From contig CAXAMN010021284.1 in NCBI GenBank assembly GCA_963970005.1, forward strand, positions 141,694 to 205,693: a DNA stretch of 64,000 nucleotides. The letters run 5' to 3'. The notes under the pieces are model-generated. The model made no database searches. It saw only the letters and a program-made list of their open reading frames with translations, and was not told the DNA's origin. Position 1 is the stretch's first letter. Each line of letters begins with the position of its first letter. Source of the DNA: Durusdinium trenchii. Taxonomy: Eukaryota > Sar > Dinophyceae > Suessiales > Symbiodiniaceae. Shown in pieces: positions 55,331-64,000 of this stretch. Both the position numbers and the translations under genes were made by a program.

Positions 55331-57740
55331 CCGACCTGGTCCAATCTGGTCCAATCTGGTCCAGACACCTCCAGAGACGGAGCTCGGTGTTTTGGTATGA
55401 CTCACTCCAGTACTAATCAGCATGAGGTCGGTCAGTTCCGGATCTGTTTTTGTGCTAGAGGGATTAGGACTGACTCATCACTGATTTCTATGGGTCAGGT
55501 GCTCATGCCCCTTCAACGGATCAACATGTCTGGGGGGTGGATCTTGGGGACGGGATGTGGTTCCACTGGTTCCACACAGTGTTTGCCCGCCTTATCGCAA
55601 TGCTTTAGCACGTAGCCAACCCATTCTTTGGAACCCATTGCTGAGATTGGAAGTGTTATTTGATTAAACGATGCAATATAGCACTATTGAGGATTTCATT
55701 GTTAAGGAACTGTTGCACTTGTTGCAGTGGCTGCACAACGCCTCATATACAGTAGTGTTTTTTTGTTTGCTTTTCTTTGAGCCTAAGCCATGATAGCATT
55801 GACTCTTTTCGTTTGCATCACTGCAGGGTGTCCAGTAAAGTTTTCTTGGGTTTCGGTGATGCGTACGGCTTATCATGGATGATACTTGTTTCCCGCACAA
55901 TAGTGTTTGTCAAGACGGATCATGCATGATAAGCTGAAACTACAATCACGCTCAAAATGCCCTTTGTTTCTCAAAGGACTCCCAGATAACTTATCCAGAT
56001 CGGTTGAAAGCCTTTTGAGTGACAGCAGTGACATCTCAAAGAATCACCAAGAGTCTAACAATTAATTGATTGTTTACACCGGGACACTGAAATCTAGATG
56101 GGGATGACATTTCGATCACGCCAACATCCGTCAGCATAGCTGACCTAGGCTGACCTTGTTTCGTGCTGGGTTGGTGCCAACATCAATTAGTCCCCTGCGT
56201 CTGACAAAACGAATCAAATCCATCTCACTCCACTGGTAGAACCAAAAACGTCCCTCTGGTGAAACGTCTACTTTTGTGACCTAGGGACTGAAACACGGCG
56301 GTTCATCATCTGCCCCAAGACGACCCAGCATTACCCGATGACCTCAACTGGGTCTTGCCAATCCCAAAGCCAGGGTAGCTGGCAACTCAGCTGTGAATAG
56401 TCACAACTCAGGTCGTGACTCAACTATTCACAGCTCAATCCATTTTGTATGAACAAGGTAGGTGGCAACTCAGCTGCTGATGCGTCATGCTTGCCGCGCG
56501 CCAAATTGGCTCGACAGCTGGTGGGTCCTCGCCCCCCCGTTAGCACTCGGCGCAAAACTCGCACACTGCGCGGAGTCCGAGCTACCGCACCTGGGAGCTG
56601 CTCATGACGCCGAAATAAGTCTCATTCCTCACTTTCCCCCTCTTCAACGGGTTTGGGAGCTGGAAACCCTCGTTAGATCATCAGGTGTTGAAGGGACACA
56701 TCAGGAACCTGTTGCGATACACCAGTGGCGAGCGCTCCCGCTCCCTCCCGCTGCCCGTGAAGAAACAACAAAGCTGAAACAGACCGGATCATTTTGACCG
56801 AGAAAGAACATGCAATGTAGACTCTTGATATCTCTTGATTAATAACCCCCCTCAATGGGAAGAGGATGTCCTGGTCAGGGGTTTATTCATCAAGATTCTA
56901 CATGTACCTGTGGCCTATCATTAAGTGACCTTCACGTAGAGTCGCACTCTACCCTGAAAGAGGTGAGAGGCATCGACCTTGGCATCGACTGAACCGGTGA
57001 ACCGGTGAACCTTGAGAAGAACCAGGTATATATTTGTTTCTTCATCAGGAAATCAGGAACATCCAAACAACAACAACAACAACAACATCCACATCCAAAC
57101 ACGGAAGTGATCAGCTAGAAGCTTCCTAGGACAGTTGCAAAGAGCTTCTTGCAAGTCATCTCTGCCCCCCCCATAACTACTGTAGTTATCTGTACACGCA
57201 TGGTGGAATCAAGCGAGAAATAATGTGCAAAACACAGCATAATTATGCCATACTATGCGTACATACAGCTGCGTCCAAACAACATTGAGCAAGCAGGCCC
57301 TGGCCTCTCAGCCCCAGCTCGGGCTGCACCTTTGGTCATACCTCCCGCTGACAGGGCGGGTGTCAGGTTTTTTAGGCGGCGCGGAAGTTGAACAACTTCC
57401 TTTTTGTGAAGTGATGCAGGTGGTTCTTTCCGCACATTGATTGATATAAAACTAGAACTTCGGGCAGACAAATACATGGATACCTGCGTGCATACAGTCA
57501 CACGTAGGCAGGCAGGCAGACATATAGACAGACAGACGTGTATTCACACACACACACACAACAGATTATATAGACCGTGACCTAACCCCAATGTCAATGT
57601 TCTCCCCTACCTGCCTAATTACTAGCCCTTTGTTTGGCATACTGCACACCTTTGAATCTCCAGGCCATGAACAGTCCCAAAAACACCCAGTGAAATGTCA
57701 ATCCGCCACTTTCTCTTTGCCAAACTGGTTTCTTTCAGCT
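55331..57740. other. No gene recognised; AAC and CA microsatellites
   Basis: A CAA/AAC run lies at 57067-57087 and a CA run at 57545-57560. The CACAGCTGAGTTG/CAACTCAGCTGTGAATAG inverted pair lies near 56370-56480. Confidence 0.4.
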
Positions 57741-57950
57741 TCAACTCTTTGTGCCTGGACAGAAGCCTCACTCTCGTCAGACCGGAAGCCGAACACCTCT
57801 CCCCGTCCCCTCCCTCCGCCTCACCCGTCCGTCGCCGCAGGTTGGCCCGGAATCCGTCCGCCATGTTCGGCCGCGTGTCCCGTGCGGTTCGCCCACGTGC
57901 GGTGCCCCACACGGGTGGGGCGGGGCGGGGCGGGTCGGCCTTGGAGCTGA
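57741..57950 (+). CDS. Weak exon candidate, basic Pro/Ser-rich
   Basis: The frame reads LDRSLTLVRPEAEHLSPSPP, SASPVRRRRLARNPSAMFGR and VSRAVRPRAV. A CGTCGCCGCAG acceptor lies inside it at 57840. Composition suggests an unstructured tail or loop; no family. Confidence 0.2.
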   Translation, partial: STLCAWTEASLSSDRKPNTSPRPLPPPHPSVAAGWPGIRPPCSAACPVRFAHVRCPTRVGRGGAGRPWS

Positions 57951-58415
57951 AGATGCGTGAGGTGCCGATGGTTATAAGAATTCCCAGAGCATTTAAGAGC
58001 ATGGACACATGCATAAGCCTTGAAATCTCTCGGCCATGAACAGTCCCTACTCTGCTAGCTGTTCTACTTAAGCCGGTTGAAGATGGTTGAAGATTGTGGC
58101 TGTAAGATTCTCATGCTGAGCTGTAAGATTCAGCAGGGAGCTGTGGTTAAGAGTCGTCCCAGAGTCGTGCAATGCGATATATTTGAAGCCAAGAGGTTGT
58201 GGGTTAAAAGGGATGGTCATCCACTTCCACCTTTCATGGAATCTGACCACTGCTTAGAGGACTCTTGGAGTTGTTGATTTGATCACAGGAAGAAGAGAAC
58301 TCAGCACCGATTCGGCCCGCAGGCATTTGGCCAAGACTGCCAACCTTAGGTTCCTTGAAAAGGAACCTCAGGGGGGTTGGTTCCATCCACACTTTCTCAG
58401 TCTTTTGGTTGCCAG

Positions 58416-61400
58416 ATGGCAGAGGACTTGCAGGATGAGTTCGATGAGGATGATTTTGACGACGAGGATCTTCAATGGTCATGCAATTACGTGGTCGTTT
58501 GCATCTTGTTGCCCACCTTGATTGGCTTCATCAATGGCTTCTTCTGGTCTGGTCTAGCTCTGCATTACGTGGACATGGGTTGGGCGGTAGCCAGAGCCGG
58601 CTTGGCCTCGACCATTGGCTTGCTCTTGCGGCCCTTCTTCCAACAAATTCAAATCCGGGCAGGCAGGCCAAGCCGGGCTGGGGCTGGCAGGGCGGGCGCA
58701 GGGCTGTCATGAGGTCCTGCTCCTGGTCTTTTCTCTTCAACGAGTCTGTTTGGAGTGTTTGTAGCGCTGTTTGGAGGGTGAACTCCCAACTCCTGTCATA
58801 GCCAGATGTTCAGAGTCGGGTGGCTGATGGCAACAGTTCCCTCGATGCCCGGATATTCTTGTCTGGATAGTCATTAGATGTCATTATATAGTCATGAATC
58901 AAAGCTGCTAGCATGTAGCTGGTACTTCCGTTTGTTCACCAACAAGTTCACCAGCAGCATGTAGCAGCTTCATACTTTGACCAACGAGTTCTACTCTTGT
59001 CACTGTCTTTCAATACGACCAAGTCCGACAGACTGAACATCCTTCAGCCTTCGCTCCCCAACCACCGGGTGGTTTGAACGCTGTGTTCGTGATCAGCGTG
59101 GGAAAAGAGCCACACAGTGAGTCATGGCACGGTCTTGATTTTTCATGTCTTTCGAGAGACGGGGTTGGCCCCCCAAAAAATCCAAGGCGATTGGGTATGC
59201 CCAGACGTTTGTTTTCTTCATGTTTTTTTGTTTCGTTTTGGAGAAGGTGAGTTCCCATTTTTTTTTCGCAGAACATGCGTGTTGGGTCGTGTTGGCATCA
59301 GGCTTCTGGGCAGCTGTGCCCTTGGGAGCTTTGCACTTGGGTCTTGCCATTTTGGGTGCCGCCCTTACCACCCAGGAGAGGAGGTTGGACAGGTTGCGAG
59401 CTTTCACCTGCTGCAGATAGAGAGTGCTTGAAGGATGACGATTTAAGGGCTTTTGGAATAGCTGTTCATTTGCAGTGTCTTTTACCGGGATGTTGTAAGA
59501 TTGCCAGGTGTGCCAGCCCTGAAGTCACTTTTTGGACTCAGACTCAAGTGTGCCACAAAAGAAGGGCCAAAGACCCATCTCAATATATCTCAACCACCTG
59601 GTTCTTCAAAGTGACCTTTAGATAACCTGGTTTGAGGTCACTTAAGCCTTGTAAGGGTCACTTAGGAACCTTCAAAAGGTCACTTTGAAGAAGCTGGCAT
59701 ACAAAACAGACAATTCTTGGAATTAAGACCATCCAAACCAGCCAAGGCCGCAATGCCCACTCCAAGCACTCAGAATGCAAATCCTGTTTCTCACAAAACC
59801 GCCGGCATTCGGGATCTGTTCACTTTTTGTGTTCTTTCTTGTTGGTCTTTCGCATCCTTTGAGGAGTGGGCAGTGATCTTGGAGGTCACAGCATTGCAAG
59901 GTTTGGACCCCTCCATCACCATTGAAGGCAGCTTGGACACAGAAAGCGCTCCCAAGCTCCCGAACCGGTGGCACATGGCCCGACCTGGGAAGCCACGGGT
60001 GGAGCTCGGGGTTCTCAGACGGGGAGGTCACAAGGGTCCTTCCTGGTCGTAGATCACCGAATCTGAAGCCCGCGATCTTTCTGAAGGAAACCTCCTGTTG
60101 AGGGGCTTTCCTGTCACATGAAGCTAAGGAACGTAAAGAATTCTTTGGCGCTACAGACTTCACTCCCAAATGCAGCGCCAAAGGACCTTTGAGCATTAGA
60201 GCTTGGAAGGCCCTAACCTTGGCAGATTATTGGAGTCATCCGGTCCTGCCAAGCCACAGGGAGGCAAGAAAAGCACAAACAGGAAAGAAGCACAAAGGAG
60301 CCAGGGAGGAGTTGAACCCAGATAGACTTGGGTGGTGATGGATGGGAGGCTCTAGGTCCTCTAAACATGACCCCAGAATGAAGATCCCCCAACAGATCAT
60401 GTCATATGATATTTAGATATATTTAGACAATAGGAGTTTGCGCTTGAGAGGTAAGAGACAATACAATTTTGTATTGTTTGACATTTGATGAACCCACATC
60501 GTCTTTGAGCACCCTTATCTGTGTAACTTTCAATTTTGTCTTCGCACGGGATCGCACTCGACATGCAGGGTCCTAGTGAAAATCAAGACACCAAGACCAT
60601 GCAAGCGAATGAAGAACTGATCCCGCTTGAGTCCGACCAGTCCACAACCCCCCAAAGTGTGTTCGTTTTTTTCCGAGGACCTCCTCCCATCCCCCGGGGG
60701 GGGGGGTAGGAGCAAGGACGCTACTAGTAGCAAAGGGCATCGCTACTAGGAGCCAGGGCCTTACTACTAGTAACAAGAAGCTAGTAGAAGCAATGCATCT
60801 TTAACATGTAAAAAATGCATCGCCCCAGCTCTCATAGAGAGCCTTCGCGACGCCGAGCTTGTCTCCCGCCTCCCCATCTGCAGGCATTGCCTTCGACGTC
60901 TTTGGGCTGTCAGAGACCATGGCGCGGCAAGCGTCCTCCACGGTGCTGGCCGTCTTCACCATTGCCGTGGCCACCGCAGTGACCATTGGCGGCATCATCT
61001 ACGACTTCGCGGGATGGCAAGGTGGAGCAAACTGACAGGACGTGAAGCCGAACTGACAGGGTGCTGGGAACAAGTCACAAGTGGATTTGAGTGGTTTCTG
61101 AGGTGGCTAGTTCACCAAAACTTGATTTGCTTGGCAATGTGTGTACAACTCAATGAGCCGTGCAAATTCAGTGGGATAGAGCTGCATCCGGAGATTGCTT
61201 CCAAGGTGAGACAGGGGCTGGTTTGCTCACTGCTGAGCATTTCGTAGACTGAAGAGGGACACAAGAAACATGATCAACATCCACCAGGACTTTCCCCGTG
61301 ACATTTTCAGGATTGGTTTCCGTGACCTGTTACAGAGCTGTTCGTGACCTGTTCGCCACTGGGATCTGAAGGGGAAGGTCACTGGGGAGCTGGTCACTGG

Positions 61401-64000
61401 CAGGCCCAGCTGGTCCAGCTCCCCGTCTCAGCTCCCGAGCCATGAAAAGCTCATTAGCTATAGGGAAAGAGGAAGTCGATGGCGAAGTGGACCCGAACAG
61501 GGTGGAGGTTTGGGAGATGTGGATATTCAACCTTTACTTCGGATTATTTTCACCCACTTCTTTTCCACCACCAGCCAGCGGCCAGCGTTGTTTCCAGGCA
61601 TGTCGCTCTTCCATGTGGCTTGCCTGCTGCCCTGTGCCTTTTTACTGCACAGCCGGTGGTGTGGAAATCCTTCCGGGAATATATTTCTTCAAAGCTGCGA
61701 TTCCGGGAGAGGAGCCCAGTTTCGACAGCCGAGAAGGGTGTGGGGGACCGGACGTTTGTGTGTTTCATTGGCGTCCAGGGGCATGGAAGCTCTTTGAGAT
61801 TCTTGTACTGTAGGGCTCCAAGTACCTTCTAAGAAGGTGTTTGGCGTGTGTTTAGAGGGTAGTATTTCCCCAAACAGTTTACTGTTAGGGGTTCTCAAGT
61901 CTTTCTTAAGATGTGTCCGCCCTTTGTGTCACTGGTGGCCTCCGCCCTTTTCCGCTGGCCATGTAGCGTTTCTGTTCATTTGTCTCCCAGGTGCTGGTGT
62001 CCGCCCTTTTCCGCTGGCCATGCGGCATTTCTATTCATTTGTCTGCCAGGTCTGTCGCTGCTGGTGTCCGCCCTTTTCCGCTGGCCACGCGGCAATTCTA
62101 TTCATTTGTCTGCCAGGTCTGTCACTGCTGGCGTCCGCCCTTTTCCACTGGCCATCACAGCATTTCTAGTCATGTGTCTCCCAGGTCTGTCACTGCTGGT
62201 GTCCGCCCTTTTCCGCTGGCCATCAGCATTTCTATTCATGTGTCTCTCAGGTCTGTCACTGCTGGTGTCCGCCCTTTTCCGCTGGCCATGCAGCATTTCT
62301 ATTCACTTGTCTCCCAGGTCTGTCACTGCTGGTGTCCGCCCTTTTCCACTGGCCATGCAGCATTTCTATTCATTGTCTCCCATGTGCATTCTTTACTATT
62401 GTCTCCCATGTTCGGTGCCTGCGCTGCTGGTGTCCTCCCTTTTCCGCTGGCCATGCAGCATTTCAAGTCATTTGTCAGTTGTCTCCCAGTTGATTTCTTT
62501 ACTTTTGTCACCCTGATTTCTGTATGTATGTCTCCCAGGTTCTGTGCCTGCACTGCTGGGGTCCGCCCTTTCCGCTGGCCATGCAGCATTTCAATTCATT
62601 TGTCTCCCATGTGACTTGATATCCATTCTTGTTGGCCGTCCCCCCTTCTTGTTTCCCTTCTTGTTCTCGCTTGCAATCCTTTACATTTGTCTCCCAGCTC
62701 TGGACTGCTGTGTCCGCCTCTCCTCGTGTCTCCCTTCTTGTCTCCCTTCTTGTTGGTCACTGTGTCCGCCTTGTCCCCCTTCTGTCTCCTTTTGTCTCCC
62801 TTTGTCTCGGTTTTGTCTGCCTTCTTGTCACTGTGTCCGGCNNNNNNNNNNAGACTGCGGTGTCCACCTCTGCCTCGCAATTCTTTACCTTTGTCACCCA
62901 GCTTTGGGCTGCTGTGTCCGCCTCTGCCTGGCAATTCTTTACACTTGTCTCCCAGATCTGGGCGGCTGTGCGCGCCCCTGCCTTGCAATCCTTTACATTT
63001 GTCTCGCTGTGTCTACATGTGTCTCTCAGCTCTGGACTGCTGTGTCCGCGTTTGCCTTGCAATCCTGTGTCTCCCAGCTCTGGGCGTCGCAAACTCTAGT
63101 TGCAGAGTGTTCCGATTTTGACAAACACAGGCTGTTTGGGGCCTACGGAGGTATATTTTTTGAAGATTAGTTTAGTGTACTTTAGTGTTGTGATTTTCCA
63201 TAGTTGTTGTTGCTTTTGCTATCGTCATAGCCATAGCTTTAGGTTCAGCTGTGCGCGTTTTGTTGCAGTTTTATCGCCAGCGGCGGCAATAGCCGGCGAC
63301 TGCAATAGCCGGCGACTGCAACGGCATCACCGTCGTTCAGTGGTTGTGATGCCGTGGTTGTGGACGCTGCTACAGTAGGGGCGCTCCTGGCCTTACTACT
63401 AGGAACAAGAAGCTACTAGTAACAAAGGGCATCGCTACTAGGAGCAAGGACGCTACTAGTGATGCTGGTGGCATTGGTTTTACGAACAGTAGCAGTAGAG
63501 CAGGAGAGCAGGAGAACAGCAGCAGTAGAAGCAGCAACAACAGGACTAGCACGATTAGCGGGGGTGGCTGTCGTCCTTTCTTGTTGTTGTTTTTGTTTGC
63601 TGTTTGATATTTGCCAGTCTCTTGTTTTGCTGTTGTTCCACTTGCTCGATGAACGCCTTGCAGGAAAGTGAAGCAATTGCATCTGCACTTTCTGTGGTTC
63701 CCGCGCAACCATCAGATGCACTCCCAAAGCAAGAGCCAGGCCTGGTAGTTGAGGATCTTACTGAGCTTCCAGGAACTGTCCGAGATGTTGACCAGGGAGG
63801 CATGCCAGCTGGGACAATGACAGGAGGCATCTCAAGGGAGTCTACCCCGGAAGGAGATGCTGCAACAGACAGGACTCGAGGTTCGACATTTGCTCCAGCA
63901 CATCTCAAAGGCTTTTCAAGGGACTTCCCCCCGAAACTGATGTGTAAAGATGGAGACAGCAAGAGCTGCCTAGCGAAGGCATCAAAGACTGTAACTTGTC
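58416..64000 (+). CDS. Major-facilitator-like transporter, copy B, 3'-truncated by window
   Basis: Tandem paralogue of the gene at 43144. Exons: 58416-58662 (MAEDLQDEFDEDDFDDEDLQ, then WSCNYVVVCILLPTLIGFIN), 59302-59375 (GFWAAVPLGALHLGLAILG), 59864-59927 (EWAVILEVTALQGLDPSITI), 60884-61021 (FGLSETMARQASSTVLAVFT), 61598 to about 61700, and 63664 to beyond the window edge. Exons 2-4 have exactly the copy A lengths (74, 64, 138 nt). Exon 1 is 9 nt shorter. Donors are GC at exon 1, probably GA at exon 2, and GC at exon 3 where copy A has GT. Exon 5 carries a net 4-nt loss relative to copy A, so it is frameshifted after CLLPCAF. Exon 6 (SEAIASALSVVPAQPSDALP) clearly matches the start of copy A's central loop. 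Copy B is either a pseudogene or has a one-base error in a T run. Confidence 0.65.
59604..59690. mobile_element. Small inverted-repeat element in an intron of copy B
   Basis: CTTCAAAGTGACCTTT at 59604-59619 pairs exactly with AAAGGTCACTTTGAAG at 59675-59690. The 87-bp unit lies between exons 2 and 3, whereas the related unit in copy A (47052-47146) lies between exons 5 and 6. An internal GGTCACTTA repeat is also present. Confidence 0.6.
60705..60790. repeat. CTACTAG-type dispersed repeat, copy 1
   Basis: GGAGCAAGGACGCTACTAGT, GGGCATCGCTACTAGGAGC and CTTACTACTAGTAACAAGAA follow one another. The same three pieces occur at 63377-63470 in a different order. It lies in the copy B intron just upstream of exon 4. 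Confidence 0.7.
61915..62610. repeat. Minisatellite, about 65-bp units
   Basis: About ten units of GTCTCCCAGGTCTGTCACTG, CTGGTGTCCGCCCTTTTCCG and CTGGCCATGCAGCATTTCTA. Units vary by small deletions. It lies in the long intron between exons 5 and 6 of copy B. The roughly 200-codon frames across it are by-products. Confidence 0.9.
62611..63080. repeat. Second minisatellite family with N gap
   Basis: Units with GTCTCCCAGCTCTGGACTGC, TGTGTCCGCCTCTGCC and GCAATCCTTTACATTTGTC follow the first array. They share TGTCTCCCAG and TGTCCGCC with it, so the two families are related. Ten Ns at 62842-62851 interrupt it, and the true length is unknown. Confidence 0.85.
63377..63475. repeat. CTACTAG-type dispersed repeat, copy 2
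   Basis: CCTTACTACTAGGAACAAGA, GGGCATCGCTACTAGGAGC and AAGGACGCTACTAGT. The same components as at 60705 in permuted order, in the intron before exon 6 of copy B. Confidence 0.7.

Noticed and set aside
53044-58014. Many overlapping frames of 60-165 codons on both strands
   Set aside because: GC-rich patches give open frames in several phases; no motif, splice pairing or homology to other exons here, apart from the weak candidates listed.
61911-62614. Plus-strand frames of about 200 codons with repeated SLLVSALFRWP
   Set aside because: Direct translation of the 65-bp minisatellite, inside the intron between transporter exons 5 and 6.
61915-63080. CRISPR-like array
   Set aside because: Units are contiguous variants with no alternating unique spacers, and the window is eukaryotic.

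Overview
The window looks like nuclear DNA of a dinoflagellate, most likely of the Symbiodiniaceae/Suessiales type. That is an inference, not a database result. It is not bacterial, because coding information is mostly short exons separated by introns of 0.1-1.5 kb. Several donors read AG|GC, and probably AG|GA, instead of GT while acceptors stay AG. Genes are far apart, point mainly the same way (+), and there is much tandem duplication and minisatellite DNA. No spliced-leader relic, tRNA, rRNA or CRISPR array was recognised. There is one 10-base N gap (62842-62851).

Layout. (1) 1-12 kb: a degenerate tandem array of exons from a leucine-rich-repeat (RNase-inhibitor-like) gene family. Five exon types recur in order two or more times, interleaved with a 40-bp minisatellite and TG-rich DNA. 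(2) 12.2-16.8 kb: three tandem units of about 1.4-1.6 kb, each with the same perfect 20-bp palindrome; two carry a short exon resembling a protein-kinase glycine loop. (3) 16.8-20.4 kb: further local duplications and minisatellites. (4) 20.8-22.65 kb: the only long intact reading frame, an intronless UvrD/FBH1-like superfamily 1 helicase. (5) 25.4-31.7 kb: scattered exon candidates, including a pair joined in phase, a minus-strand terminal exon and pentatricopeptide-repeat-like pieces. (6) 32.1-36.96 kb: a nine-exon D-amino-acid oxidase ending in the peroxisomal signal SKL. (7) 37-42 kb: more weak PPR-like exons. (8) 43.1-51.6 kb: a multi-exon polytopic membrane transporter of major-facilitator type. 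(9) 51.7-58.4 kb: mostly unassigned. (10) 58.4-64.0 kb: a second tandem copy of the transporter, running off the right edge, with a large minisatellite in an intron.

How the genes relate: the two transporters are tandem paralogues with identical internal exon lengths (74, 64 and 138 nt). They share unusual splice donors and contain the same small inverted-repeat element in different introns. The D-amino-acid oxidase would oxidise D-amino acids in peroxisomes. Nothing links these genes into one pathway. Exon boundaries come from reading frame, splice dinucleotides and phase matching. The summed exon lengths stay in frame for the oxidase (1299 nt) and the transporter (2085 nt), but no transcript evidence was available.
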